A stretch of 64,000 nt of DNA from Halorientalis pallida (GTDB taxonomy: Archaea; Halobacteriota; Halobacteria; Halobacteriales; Haloarculaceae). The first letter of the stretch is position 1. Each line of letters opens with the position of its first letter. Of this stretch, positions 33,898 through 43,009 are shown piece after piece. The translations under genes were made by a program, and so were the position numbers. The DNA lies in the NCBI RefSeq assembly GCF_004118325.1, contig NZ_RDFA01000006.1, positions 1 through 64,000 of the forward strand. The letters run 5' to 3'. The notes beneath the pieces are model-generated. The model had not been told where the DNA came from and did not search any database. It was given only the letters and a program-made list of their open reading frames with translations.

Positions 33898-34715
33898 TAC
33901 GCTTTGGAGTAGATACGGTGGCGCTTGTCGAACGGTTCGAAAGTGTCCCGACACTCGTGGGGGAGCGTCTCGGTCATCCCGATGACGAGGAAGCCGTCGC
34001 CCCGGAGCGACCCCTCGATGGTCTCGAAGATGGGTACCTTGTACTCCGAATCGATGTAGATCAACAGGTTCCGACAGAGCACGAGGTCGAAATCGCGCTT
34101 GGGGTCGCCCCGGATGAGGTCGTGGTTCTCGAACTCGACGAGGTCTTTCACCCGGTCTTTCACCTGGAACCGGTCGCCGTCCTGCTCGACGTACCCCGTC
34201 GAGTCGTCCAGCGGGGCCAGTTCCTCGCCGATGTCGGTCGTCTGTGAGGTCTCGTAGACCCCCCGGCGGGCCACGTTCAGCGAGTCGTCGCTGATGTCGG
34301 TGCCCAGAATCGAGAGGCGGCGCGCGTTGATCTCCGGGTCGTCCAGCGCGAGCATCGCGAGCGAGTACGGTTCGCGGCCGTCGGCACACGGGGCGCTCCA
34401 GGCCCGGACCGATCGGCGCTCGTCGGTCAACCGGCGGAGGACGTCACGGATCCCCGTCCACGCTTCGGGGTTGCGGAAGAAGCCGGTGACGTTGATCGAC
34501 AGCGAGTCGAGCAGACGCTCCTGCTCGCCGTCCTCCGTGGTCAACTGGTCGCGGTACTCGGCGTAGCTGTCGGCGTCGGTCCGGCGCATCCGGGCGGTGA
34601 TCCGCCGGTCGAGGTAGGCGTCGTTGTAGAAGCCGGTCTCGAACCCGACCTCGCGCTGGATGTACCCGAGCAGGTCGTCGAAAGCCTCGCGGGACTCCTG
34701 TCTGCTGTCGGTCAT
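33897..34715 (-). CDS. cheR: Chemoreceptor methyltransferase CheR
   Basis: A 272-residue SAM-dependent methyltransferase that methylates receptor glutamates for adaptation. An N-terminal helical domain (1-75) with DRRITARMRR (receptor-contact region), then SINVTGFFRNPEAW, the SAM site RAWSAPCADGREPYS at 105-118 (usual form WSAGCSSGEEPYS), LGTDISDDSL at 138-146 and LVLCRNLLIYI at 211-221. It is close to the length of bacterial CheR. It lies 1 bp after cheA and overlaps the HEAT gene. Confidence 0.95.
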   Translation of the reverse strand: MTDSRQESREAFDDLLGYIQREVGFETGFYNDAYLDRRITARMRRTDADSYAEYRDQLTTEDGEQERLLDSLSINVTGFFRNPEAWTGIRDVLRRLTDERRSVRAWSAPCADGREPYSLAMLALDDPEINARRLSILGTDISDDSLNVARRGVYETSQTTDIGEELAPLDDSTGYVEQDGDRFQVKDRVKDLVEFENHDLIRGDPKRDFDLVLCRNLLIYIDSEYKVPIFETIEGSLRGDGFLVIGMTETLPHECRDTFEPFDKRHRIYSKA

Positions 34716-34716
34716 C

Positions 34717-36726
34717 TCAGAGAGTCACCACGTCGAGGATGTGGACGATGTTGCCATCGCCCAGCACTGCCGTGCCCGAGAGGCCAGGCGTCCCGCTGAG
34801 GATGCCCTCCAGGGGTTTGACGACGACTTCCTCCTGCTGCGTGACGGCGTCACACTTCAACGCGACCTGTCGCTCGGACTCCCGGATCCGGACGAGCATC
34901 CCGTCGCCGTTGGTCTTGGCGTCGGGCACGTCGAACGCCTCGGCGATGTCGACGATGGGGTAGATGTCGTCGTTGTGTTCGATGACCTGCTCGCCGTTGA
35001 CGAGCTTGGTCCCGTTCATCTGACTGATCTCGTCGATGTTCTTGATCGGGACGCCGTACTGCTCGTCGCCGACCTGCACGAACAGGACCTTGACGATGGC
35101 CATCGTCACGGGCAGGCGCAGGGAGACGGTGGTCCCCTCGCCGGGCTCCGAATCGACCGACACGGAGCCGTCCAGTTGCGTGACCGTGTCGTGGACCACG
35201 TCCATCCCGACGCCGCGGCCGCTAGTGTCGGTCACTTCCTCCTTGGTCGAGAGGCCGGGGTGGAAGGCCAGGTCGTAGATCTCGCCCTCCTCCATCCGCT
35301 CGAGTTCCTCTTCGGTCCGGACGTCCTGTTCCAGCGCCTGCTCGCGGATGTCCGCCACGTCGAGGCCTGCACCGTCGTCCTCGACCTCGATGATGACGTG
35401 GTCGCGCTCGCGGGTCGCCCGGAGTTCGACGGTCCCCTCGCGGGGTTTCCCCTTCCGTTCGCGTTCTTCGGGGGGTTCGATCCCGTGGTCGACCGAGTTC
35501 CGGAGGATGTGCATCAGCGGGTCGGAGATCTCGGTGAGGATCGTCCGGTCGAGTTCGATGTCCTCGCCCTCGATCCGGAAGTCGACCTCCTTGTCGAGTT
35601 CCCGCGCCAGGTCCCGGACGAGTCGCGGGAATTTGCCCACGACCTTCTTCAGCGGGATCAGGCGCATGTCCATCACCGTGTTCTGGAGGTTGGCGCTGAT
35701 CTTGTCCAGTTCGTTGAGGTTCTCCCCGGCGGCGTCCATGTCGCCGTCGGCGACGGCCCGTCGGAGCTTGATTCGGCTGGTTACGAGCTGTTCGACCTGG
35801 CCGTGGAGTTCGTCGAGCCGGTCGACGTCCACGCGGACGGACTTGATCTCGTCGACCGAAGAGTCCGTCGACGCCGCCGTCTCACCGCTGTCGGTGCCGC
35901 CGTCGTCGTCGTCGGCGAACTCGTCGACGTGCTCGACGGCGAAGGCGTCGATCTTGGAGACGCTGTTGAGACTCCCTCGGAGGACGTCGGTGTCGGGGGC
36001 GTCGACGAGCAGGTCGAACCCACCCTCGTACTCGCCGTCCTCGATCTTCGCCCGCGGGGGCTCGGCGGCCAGCAACCCGAAGGTGTCGGCGACGGCCTCG
36101 ACGGCGAGCATGCCGTCGACGCCGAGCATGTTGCTATCACCGATCTCGACGCGGACGTGGTAGGCTTCGTCGGCGTCGACGGTCGCGTCCGCGAACACCG
36201 AGGTGTCGACCGTCACGTCCGTGTCGTCGTCCGCGTCGTCGTCGGCCGGTTCGCTCGCGTCCTCGCCCGCGCTCTCGGCGGTGTGGTCGTCGACTTCCGC
36301 GGCGTCGTCGCCGGCCGTGTCACTCCCGTCGCCACCGGCCGCCTCGGGTCCGTCTTCGAGGACGCCCCGGATCTCCGCGACCATCTCGTCGGTGTCGGTC
36401 GTGGACTCGCCGTGCTCTTCGATCTCGCCGACGATGACCTCGATCTGGTCGACGCCCGCGAAGATCATGTCCATCACTTCGGGGGTGACCTCCATGTTGT
36501 CCTCCCGCATCTCGTCGAGGAGGTCCTCGATGGCGTGGGCGAGGTCGCTGGCGTCCTCGAAGCCCATCGCGCCGAAGTTCCCCTTCAGTGTGTGGGCCGT
36601 CCGGAAGATCGACTCCATCGCCTCCTCGTCTTCCGGATCGGACTCCAGGGCCAGCAGGGAGTTGTTCAGTTCGGTGATCGCTTCCTCGCTTTCGCGGATG
36701 AACGCGTCGAGATACTGGTCGTCCAT
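34717..36726 (-). CDS. cheA: Chemotaxis histidine kinase CheA
   Basis: A 669-residue sensor kinase. HPt domain 1-105 with phosphorylated H45 in RTAHTLKGN; acidic linker (about 125-175); CheY/CheB-binding P2 domain about 178-265; dimerisation helices about 290-360; ATP-binding domain with MHILRNSVDHGIE (N box), VEDDGAGLD (G1) and SGRGVGMDVV (G2); C-terminal CheW-like domain about 530-669. It takes signals from transducers through CheW and phosphorylates CheY and CheB. Three bases separate it from cheB. Confidence 0.97.
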   Translation of the reverse strand: MDDQYLDAFIRESEEAITELNNSLLALESDPEDEEAMESIFRTAHTLKGNFGAMGFEDASDLAHAIEDLLDEMREDNMEVTPEVMDMIFAGVDQIEVIVGEIEEHGESTTDTDEMVAEIRGVLEDGPEAAGGDGSDTAGDDAAEVDDHTAESAGEDASEPADDDADDDTDVTVDTSVFADATVDADEAYHVRVEIGDSNMLGVDGMLAVEAVADTFGLLAAEPPRAKIEDGEYEGGFDLLVDAPDTDVLRGSLNSVSKIDAFAVEHVDEFADDDDGGTDSGETAASTDSSVDEIKSVRVDVDRLDELHGQVEQLVTSRIKLRRAVADGDMDAAGENLNELDKISANLQNTVMDMRLIPLKKVVGKFPRLVRDLARELDKEVDFRIEGEDIELDRTILTEISDPLMHILRNSVDHGIEPPEERERKGKPREGTVELRATRERDHVIIEVEDDGAGLDVADIREQALEQDVRTEEELERMEEGEIYDLAFHPGLSTKEEVTDTSGRGVGMDVVHDTVTQLDGSVSVDSEPGEGTTVSLRLPVTMAIVKVLFVQVGDEQYGVPIKNIDEISQMNGTKLVNGEQVIEHNDDIYPIVDIAEAFDVPDAKTNGDGMLVRIRESERQVALKCDAVTQQEEVVVKPLEGILSGTPGLSGTAVLGDGNIVHILDVVTL

Positions 36727-36729
36727 GAT

Positions 36730-37848
36730 TCAAGCCTCCGTAATCGCGTCGAGTACGGCGTCGGTGATCGACTCCAGTGCGAGCTCGTCGTCGACGACGC
36801 CGGTCTCGACGGCTCGTTTCGGCATGCCGTACACCGCCGAACTCGCTTCGTTCTGGGCGATGACGTGGCCGCCGGCTCGCGCGACGGCGCGGACGCCGTC
36901 GGCACCGTCGGTTCCCATGCCGGTCAGGATGACCGCCGCCATCGGGTCCGTGATACAGTCGGCGGCGGTACGCATCGTCACGTCGACGGCCGGACGAACA
37001 CTGTTCTCCGGCGGAGCCTCCGTGAGCGCCACGCGGAGTCGCCCGCGTGCGTAATTTGTCACTTCCATGTGCTTGCCGCCCGCGGCGACCAGCGCCTCGC
37101 CGCCGCCGATGCGCGCGCCGTCGGTCGCCTCGCGTACGTCGTAGTCGCTGCGGCTGTCGAGGCGCTCGGCGAACCGACTCGTGAAGCCGTCGGGCATGTG
37201 CTGGACGATCAGCACACGCAGGTCCGCCGCCAGCGGCAACTCGGCCATGATCCGTTCGACGACCGTCGGGCCGCCGGTCGAGGAGCCGAGCAACAGCGTC
37301 GGGTTGTCCACGTACGCGGCCGGCTCCGCGACGGTACCGGTGTCGGTCCCCGTGGCCGAGCCCGCCGACGCGGTTTCGGCGGCCTCGACGGCCTCGGTGT
37401 AGGCCTCCTGGGGCGTGGTCGCGTCGGTGCCCGGACCGACGCGCACGTCGACCTCGGCGACCGACTGCACCATCTCGACCAACTGGTCCTCGAGGCGGGA
37501 CATCTCCATCGAGACCTCGCCGCCGGGTTTGGTGAAGAAGTCGACCGCGCCCTTCTCCAGAGCCTCGAAGGTCACGTCGTCGTTCTCGTCGGTGTGGGCC
37601 GACAGCATGAGGACGGGCGTGGGGGTCGCGGTCATTATCTCCTCGACGGCCTCGATGCCGTTCATCTCGGGCATCTCCACGTCCATGGTCACCACGTCGG
37701 GCTCGTGTTCGCGGACGGCCCGGACGGCTTCGCGGCCGTTCCGTGCCTCCGCGACGACCTCGACGCCGCTCTCTTCGAGCATGTCGGAGATGACGCTCCG
37801 CATGAAGTGGGAGTCGTCGGTGACGACGGCCCGGGTCGCCCGCGCCAT
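36730..37848 (-). CDS. cheB: Protein-glutamate methylesterase CheB
   Basis: A 372-residue response-regulator enzyme that demethylates or deamidates chemoreceptors. Receiver domain 1-120 with acidic D11/D12, phospho-acceptor D56 in TMDVEMP and a TKPGG Lys. After a variable linker (about 135-175) the esterase has LLLGSSTGGPTVV (nucleophile Ser), VQHMPDGFTSRFA (His) and ILTGMGTDGADG (Asp). It is the first gene of the leftward che operon, divergent from cheW with a 250-bp shared regulatory region. Confidence 0.97.
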   Translation of the reverse strand: MARATRAVVTDDSHFMRSVISDMLEESGVEVVAEARNGREAVRAVREHEPDVVTMDVEMPEMNGIEAVEEIMTATPTPVLMLSAHTDENDDVTFEALEKGAVDFFTKPGGEVSMEMSRLEDQLVEMVQSVAEVDVRVGPGTDATTPQEAYTEAVEAAETASAGSATGTDTGTVAEPAAYVDNPTLLLGSSTGGPTVVERIMAELPLAADLRVLIVQHMPDGFTSRFAERLDSRSDYDVREATDGARIGGGEALVAAGGKHMEVTNYARGRLRVALTEAPPENSVRPAVDVTMRTAADCITDPMAAVILTGMGTDGADGVRAVARAGGHVIAQNEASSAVYGMPKRAVETGVVDDELALESITDAVLDAITEA

Positions 37849-38098
37849 TCAGCTCCCTCCGTAGGAACCGGACGGCCGGTCGCGACGGGCTCGCGCGTCG
37901 CCGACGATCGCCGGTGCGTGCCACAGACGGTCCGTCCGCGTCGGGCGTTTCGGCATCCGTTAGTTCTGTCCCGGTGGTATCCGCGAGCAACCAATAAAGA
38001 CACCGCCCCCGTAATCAAATGTGATAGCCCAGGGGGCAGTCTTAAGTCCGGATCCGCGTTCAGTTGGGAGTAGACCGACTCCGACGGTCGAATCTACT

Positions 38099-38557
38099 AT
38101 GTCACAGGCGACACCGACGGACACCGCCGAGGCGACGGGGCAGGTACTGGAGTTCAAACTCGGGCCGGAGACGTACTGCGTCGACATCGATTACGTGACC
38201 GAGATCGTCGACGTGGGCGAGTTGACGGGGCTCCCGAACGCGCCCGACTACGTGAAAGGCGTGATGGACCTGCGCGGGCGCACGACGGCCATCGTCGACC
38301 CGAAGACGATCTTCGACATCGACGGGGCCGACGCCGACGCCCAGCGCATCATCGTGTTCGACCCCGAGATCATCGCCGACCGGAAGGCCGCCGGCTGGCT
38401 CGTCGACGAGGTCCACCAGGTCGTCAAACTCGACCCGGACACCATCGAGGAGGCGCCCGACAGCGGCCGCGAGGCGGTCCGGGGCGTGATCAACCACGAG
38501 GACGAAGACGAAGCGGGGTTCGTCATCTGGGTCGATCCACAGGCGGTCCACAAGTAG
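38099..38557 (+). CDS. cheW: Chemotaxis coupling protein CheW
   Basis: A 152-residue single CheW domain linking receptors to CheA. Motifs are LEFKLGPETYCVDIDYVTEIVD, LPNAPDYVKGVMDLRGRTTAIVD (the conserved NLRG-type segment) and DEAGFVIWVDP. The ATG at 38099 follows a TATA-like TCTTAAGTC about 60 nt upstream; the frame is open upstream of this ATG. Divergent from cheB. Confidence 0.95.
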   Translation: MSQATPTDTAEATGQVLEFKLGPETYCVDIDYVTEIVDVGELTGLPNAPDYVKGVMDLRGRTTAIVDPKTIFDIDGADADAQRIIVFDPEIIADRKAAGWLVDEVHQVVKLDPDTIEEAPDSGREAVRGVINHEDEDEAGFVIWVDPQAVHK

Positions 38558-38694
38558 ACCGGTCCGGCCGACGGACAGATACAGCCCCCAGCCCGCGTCT
38601 GTCCGCCATTCACGAGCAGTTAGAGAACAAGCTTTTTCTGCGCGGACGGCGGACCCTTTTTCAATTCGCGGCGTGTACCCCCCTCCAACAGAAC

Positions 38695-39420
38695 ATGATC
38701 GAGCTAACGAAGACGGGGATCGACGGACTCGACCAGATCCTCAACGGTGGGATCGTCAAGAACTCGACGACGCTGGTCAGCGGGAATCCGGGGGCCGGGA
38801 AGTCCATTCTGGGACTGCAGTACATCTACAACGGCGTCGAGCTGTTCGACGAGAAGGGGATCTACCTCTCCTTCGAGGAAAACGAGGAAGACATCCGTGA
38901 GGCCGCCGAGTCCATCGGCTTCGAGAACTGGGCCGACCACGTCGAGAACGGCGACATCAAGGTGTTCGACAAGCAGGTCCTGCTCCGGGAGAACGACTTC
39001 ACCTCCTCACTGGACCTGTTGCTCGACGACATTCAGGACGAGGACTACCAGCGGATGGTGCTGGACTCGCTGACGATGTTCCAGCTCTTCTTCGAGAACG
39101 AACAGGAGAAACGGACCTACCTGCTGAAGTTCACAGACATCCTCCGGAAGAACGAACTGACGACGTTGATGACCAACGAACAGGGTGCGGTGTTCCCCGA
39201 CACGGACATCGGCCTCGAGAACTACCTCACCGACGGGAACATCTACTTGATCCAGACCCCGACCGAGTCCGGTGTCAACCGCTACGTCTGGGTGGCGAAG
39301 ATGCGCAAACAGAACATCGAGACCGACATCTTCCCGATGGAGATCGAACACGGCGGGATCACGGTCCACCAGAACGCCAGCGCGTTCTCGATGATGAGTG
39401 AGGACGAATCCCCCATCTGA
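38695..39420 (+). CDS. RecA-superfamily (RAD55/KaiC-like) ATPase of the motility island
   Basis: A 241-residue single-domain RecA-fold ATPase. Walker A GNPGAGKS at 30-37; YLSFEENEEDIRE, a typical KaiC-like segment; Walker B region MVLDSLTMFQLF; LLKFTDILRKNELTTLMTNEQG. It is distinct from ArlH (48078) but of the same superfamily. Such genes occur next to che or sensor-kinase genes in haloarchaea, so a signalling or regulatory role in motility is likely. A conspicuous CAATTCGCGG preceded by a CTTTTTC stretch lies in the promoter region. Confidence 0.82.
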   Translation: MIELTKTGIDGLDQILNGGIVKNSTTLVSGNPGAGKSILGLQYIYNGVELFDEKGIYLSFEENEEDIREAAESIGFENWADHVENGDIKVFDKQVLLRENDFTSSLDLLLDDIQDEDYQRMVLDSLTMFQLFFENEQEKRTYLLKFTDILRKNELTTLMTNEQGAVFPDTDIGLENYLTDGNIYLIQTPTESGVNRYVWVAKMRKQNIETDIFPMEIEHGGITVHQNASAFSMMSEDESPI

Positions 39421-39583
39421 GCCGCTCTAACTCTCGTTATTTGCATCGATAACGGGTGTAACCGGGTCCTGTTCGGTTACGAGGATCTGAAATTCGCGAT
39501 TGCGGCCGGGGTATCGGGCCCGTTTCGATCCGTCGTTCGACCCGTCAATTTTATAATTGGGTAAATTCATTATCTGATAATCA

Positions 39584-39919
39584 ATGCCACCTGCTGAGAT
39601 TCTACGAACGCTTGGAAACAAGTACAGCGCCGAGATTCTGGAGGCGACCGACGAGCCCCAGTCGGCACAGGGGTTGAGCGAAGAACTCGACATTCCCATC
39701 GCCACCTGTTACCGCCGGATCGACGAGTTGACCGAGCACGACCTGCTCGAACTCCACGACAACATCCTCTCGGACGACCGCCGGCGGATCAAGGTCTACC
39801 GGCGAAACGTCGACGAGATCACGGTGGATTTCTCGGGGGAACTGTCAGTGGCCGTCGAGGAACGGTCGGAAGTCACCAACAAACTCGACGAGGCGTGGCG
39901 GACGCTCTCTGAGAGCTAA
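39584..39919 (+). CDS. Winged-helix (ArsR-like) transcriptional regulator
   Basis: A 111-residue protein. Residues 5-65 form a winged helix: PPAEILRTLGNKYSAEILEATDEPQSAQGLSEELDIP (helix pair, as in ArsR/HTH_20) then ATCYRRIDELTEHDLLEL (recognition helix). The C-terminus (about 75-108) is a strand-helix dimerisation tail. It is next to a small membrane protein and directly upstream of the archaellin gene, so it is a candidate regulator of motility, as EarA is in methanogens; it is not clearly an EarA homologue. A TTTTATAATT promoter element lies about 35 nt upstream. Confidence 0.85.
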   Translation: MPPAEILRTLGNKYSAEILEATDEPQSAQGLSEELDIPIATCYRRIDELTEHDLLELHDNILSDDRRRIKVYRRNVDEITVDFSGELSVAVEERSEVTNKLDEAWRTLSES

Positions 39920-40067
39920 TTTCACGTCTGGATTCGCTTGTGGAATCGGGGGGCGCTGCCGTCGTGCGGTTTTCGCCCGCCTGTAACGGGGAGTTATCAG
40001 CATAGATATTTTCAAGCGTGGATTTAAGGTGTGGGTCTGCCATCTCTTGTCGTAGGGACAGATCGTG

Positions 40068-40346
40068 ATGACAGTAGAAATCCTCTATGCCGCTTCCACC
40101 CTGGTCTTCGTCGTGGCCGGGTTGACGATGGTTGGCATGGCCATACGCGCGTACGTACAAACGTCTCGACAAGCGATGTTGCATCTCTCGCTGGGCTTCT
40201 CGCTGGCCGTCGCCGGTGCCGCCGCGACGATGATCAGTGCGTTCATCAACGACTTCGAGGGGACGCGCTGGCTGTTGATGGTCAACAGCGGACTGACGAC
40301 GTTCGGGTACCTGTTCGTCATGTACAGCCTCGTCACCTACGAGTGA
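40068..40346 (+). CDS. Small three-helix membrane protein (DUF7521-like)
   Basis: A 92-residue protein of three membrane helices (about 3-27, 36-58, 65-90). It often follows a winged-helix regulator gene in haloarchaea, and does so here, so the pair may be a membrane-coupled regulatory unit. A TATA-like GATTTAAGG lies about 40 nt upstream. GTG at 40065 is an alternative start one codon earlier. Confidence 0.75.
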   Translation: MTVEILYAASTLVFVVAGLTMVGMAIRAYVQTSRQAMLHLSLGFSLAVAGAAATMISAFINDFEGTRWLLMVNSGLTTFGYLFVMYSLVTYE

Positions 40347-40597
40347 TCGCAGCTCCCGACACCCTCCACGCGACGAACCGCCCGACAGCGCGGACATTAT
40401 CATCGATAAAATCGGGCGCGAAACTCGATTATCATCTGCAAATTCTCCAGACTGGCGTTACAAATCTCTGTAATCGCCAGGTAATCGGTTGTTTTCAGAC
40501 TCGATAATTGGCAGGTCAGGTTTATTACCAAGACTTGATTCTGTCAGTGTAGAGTCCGGGTCGGCCGTACGGTCGCTCGGGCACAGGTAACATAGCC

Positions 40598-41218
40598 ATG
40601 TTCGAGATATTCAGCAAAGACGAAGACCGAGGTCAGGTCGGTATCGGGACCCTCATCGTGTTCATCGCGATGGTTCTGGTCGCCGCGATCGCGGCGGGCG
40701 TCCTGATCAACACGGCCGGCTTCCTGCAGAGCCAGTCAGAAGAGACGGGGCAACAATCGAGTCAGCAGGTCACCAACCGCCTGGACATCGTCGCGAAGAC
40801 CGGTGTCGTCACCAATGACGCACCCGACGACGTGACGATCGGCCAGGTCGACCTGACGGTGACGAAGGCACCCGGCGCACAGGACATCGACTTGGAGGAC
40901 GTGACGATCCAGTGGATCTCCGACGCCAACACCTACGACATCGTCTCCCAGGACGCGGATACCAACGGTCAGGGTACGAACGACGGGGTGTTCACGATCA
41001 CGGCAGTCAAGGACGAAGACGGATCCGCGACGATCGTGAACAGTCCGGACGACCGGATGCGGCTGACGCTGGACCTCTCCACGATCGGGACGAACAACGC
41101 CTTCCTCGCCGAGGGCGACTCCGTGACGCTCCGTATCGCCACCGAGGACGGCTCGGCCTCGACGGTGCGGCTCACTGTGCCCCAGTCGCTGAGCGGGCAG
41201 ACGGCCGCTACGCTGTAA
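40598..41218 (+). CDS. arlA: Archaellin (archaellum filament protein)
   Basis: A 206-residue type IV pilin-like filament subunit. The class III signal ends DRG, with predicted PibD/ArlK cleavage before Q13 (DRG|QVGIG), followed by the hydrophobic filament-core helix [21 protein letters not shown] and the conserved [21 protein letters not shown]. The outer beta domain is small, and there is only one archaellin gene here, unlike species with two or more. A GGTTTATTACC promoter lies about 75 nt upstream. The older name would be flaA or flaB; the paralogue number cannot be decided. Confidence 0.93.
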   Translation: MFEIFSKDEDRGQVGIGTLIVFIAMVLVAAIAAGVLINTAGFLQSQSEETGQQSSQQVTNRLDIVAKTGVVTNDAPDDVTIGQVDLTVTKAPGAQDIDLEDVTIQWISDANTYDIVSQDADTNGQGTNDGVFTITAVKDEDGSATIVNSPDDRMRLTLDLSTIGTNNAFLAEGDSVTLRIATEDGSASTVRLTVPQSLSGQTAATL

Positions 41219-41310
41219 CCCGGTCGCGCACTTTTCGTTTTCTTCACACCGCCCAGTGACCACTGAATCCACCGACGGAATTATTGCCGTCCGTCTCGGC
41301 AGGTCCTAGC

Positions 41311-41964
41311 ATGCCTCCGGGCCCAGACGAGGAGCCGACCGGCGGCGACCCCGAAGAGGGGCCCGTCCTCTCACCAGAGGAACTCGATATCGCCGAAGAC
41401 GAACGGGTCAAAGAACTCGACGACGGCCGCTACGTCGTCTCCTCGGGTGATCCCATCGCCGACACCGGGGCCGAACCCACCGGGCAGATCGAGGGCGAGA
41501 CGACCACCGACCGGCCCGCGCCGCCCGAGGAGGACACCGAGCCCGAGCCGACGCCCGCGCCGTCGGCACCCGCCCCGCCCGAACCGGAACCGGAACCCGA
41601 ACCCGAACCGGAGCTCACGGCACGGACGGTCCACGAGTGGCTCACAGAGGACCTCGAAGCCTCGAACTCCCGGTACGGGTTCGACATCACCGCGGCGTTC
41701 GACGGTGCCGTCTCCCAGCAACGGATGGTCTCGAACGACGTGGTCACCATCTTCGAGAGCCTCGTCATGTGGTACGCCCAGCAGATCGACCGAAACACGC
41801 CGGTCGAGGAGGTGCTTGGCATCCTCCTGATGGAAGCGAACGTCCCGATCCGGTACCCGCCCGACGCCATCGTCAGGACGCTCGAATCGACGGACCTCTC
41901 GCCGGAGGACTCCATCGCCGACCTGCTCGAGGAGATCCGCGAGGACGAGGGGTTCAAACTGTGA
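41311..41964 (+). CDS. DUF7500-like protein of the archaellum cluster
   Basis: A 217-residue soluble acidic protein. Residues 18-50 hold VLSPEELDIAEDERVKELDDGRYVVSSGDP, the recurrent DUF7500-type opening; an E-P repeat linker (about 75-102) follows; the C-terminal half (about 105-217) is helical (ARTVHEWLTEDLEASNSRYGFDITAAFDG...). It is found in haloarchaeal motility clusters, function unknown; it might be an adaptor. ATG 41311 is preferred over a TTG 27 bases upstream. Confidence 0.75.
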   Translation: MPPGPDEEPTGGDPEEGPVLSPEELDIAEDERVKELDDGRYVVSSGDPIADTGAEPTGQIEGETTTDRPAPPEEDTEPEPTPAPSAPAPPEPEPEPEPEPELTARTVHEWLTEDLEASNSRYGFDITAAFDGAVSQQRMVSNDVVTIFESLVMWYAQQIDRNTPVEEVLGILLMEANVPIRYPPDAIVRTLESTDLSPEDSIADLLEEIREDEGFKL

Positions 41965-41985
41965 CACCACCGCCGCCGGCCACTC

Positions 41986-42495
41986 ATGGCTGACGGGTCG
42001 TTCCCGCTGGTCTCGCGGCTCCAGCTAGGCACCGTCGCCGTCGTTCTCGTCGTCCTCGTCCTCTCGGGACCCCTGGTCGGCGTCGTCGACCTCACGCCGG
42101 AATCCCGCGGTGCGGCCGAGCTCGGGGACGGCACGGCGAACGTCACCGTTACCGGCGACCCCGGCGCCGACCTCGCGATCACGTCCGGGCGGTTCGGCAC
42201 GAACGTCTCCTATCTCCGCATCCCGCCGGCGGCCGTCGACGTGCACCACGTCGAGGAGCGACCGCGACTGCTGTACCTCGTCTCCGTCCCCGGGCTCGGC
42301 TTCGAGCGCTCCGTGACGGAGCCGCTGGACGAACGCGTCGACGGACGTGTCAATATCCCGATGTCGGATCGCGCGTTCGCCCACGTACGCGTCCGAAACG
42401 ACAGCTACCGTGCGACCGTCGTCGTCCGGGTCCAGAGCTTCGAGGAGACCCGCACCGTCTACCGGCGAAACACGACCGTCCCGGTCCGCGAGTGA
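41986..42495 (+). CDS. Exported protein of the archaellum cluster, unknown function
   Basis: A 169-residue protein with an N-terminal membrane helix (about 14-34) and an outside beta-rich domain (about 48-168) with several Asn glycosylation sites (NVT, NVS, NDS, NTT). It lies 21 bp after the DUF7500-like gene and before cheY. The fold resembles a small Ig-like domain. No family recognised. Confidence 0.7.
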   Translation: MADGSFPLVSRLQLGTVAVVLVVLVLSGPLVGVVDLTPESRGAAELGDGTANVTVTGDPGADLAITSGRFGTNVSYLRIPPAAVDVHHVEERPRLLYLVSVPGLGFERSVTEPLDERVDGRVNIPMSDRAFAHVRVRNDSYRATVVVRVQSFEETRTVYRRNTTVPVRE

Positions 42496-42648
42496 CGCCC
42501 TGGTAATAGATCTGATACCGTCTTTGCCCCCACTCTCTGTACCTCACCCCGCGTGCGGAACGTCCACGTCACACCGTGTATCCCGTATTCAAACGCGATA
42601 ATCTGACGGAAGGGTTTATCCCGATATTCGAAGTACGAAACGGTAACC

Positions 42649-43008
42649 ATGTCAGAGGTACTGATCGCGGACGACTCGGAGTTCATGCGGAACCTGCTAC
42701 GGGAGATTCTGGAGGAGGACCACCAGATCGTCGGCGAGGTCGAGAACGGCGTCGAAGCGGTCGAAGTGTACAAAGAACAGCGGCCGGATCTGGTCATGAT
42801 GGACATCGTGATGCCCATCCGTGACGGGATCGAGGCGACCGACGAGATCAAGAACGGTGATCCGGAGGCGACGGTCATCATGTGTACGAGCGTCGGCCAG
42901 GAGGAGAAGATGAAAGAGGCGGTCAAGGCCGGTGCGGACGGCTACATCACCAAGCCCTTCCAGAAGCCCAGCGTGATCGAGGCGATCGAGGACGCAGTCG
43001 GGGCGTAG
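42649..43008 (+). CDS. cheY: Chemotaxis response regulator CheY
   Basis: A 119-residue single receiver domain. Acidic D8/D9, phospho-acceptor D52 in MMDIVMP, T80 in MCTS and K102 in TKPF are all present. Archaeal CheY is phosphorylated by CheA and acts on the archaellum through CheF rather than binding a FliM. GGGTTTATCC lies about 32 nt upstream as a promoter. It is followed after 1 bp by cheC. Confidence 0.97.
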   Translation: MSEVLIADDSEFMRNLLREILEEDHQIVGEVENGVEAVEVYKEQRPDLVMMDIVMPIRDGIEATDEIKNGDPEATVIMCTSVGQEEKMKEAVKAGADGYITKPFQKPSVIEAIEDAVGA

Positions 43009-43009
43009 G

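Noticed and set aside
34660-38073. A 1137-codon open frame on the plus strand across cheA, cheR and cheB
   Set aside because: It is antisense to three clear chemotaxis genes; GC-rich haloarchaeal codon use keeps the complementary frame open. No family features.
40031-40507. Longer plus-strand frame of 158 codons overlapping the small membrane gene
   Set aside because: The alternative frame at 40068 gives three clean membrane helices; this one gives an Arg-rich protein that runs into AT-rich promoter DNA.
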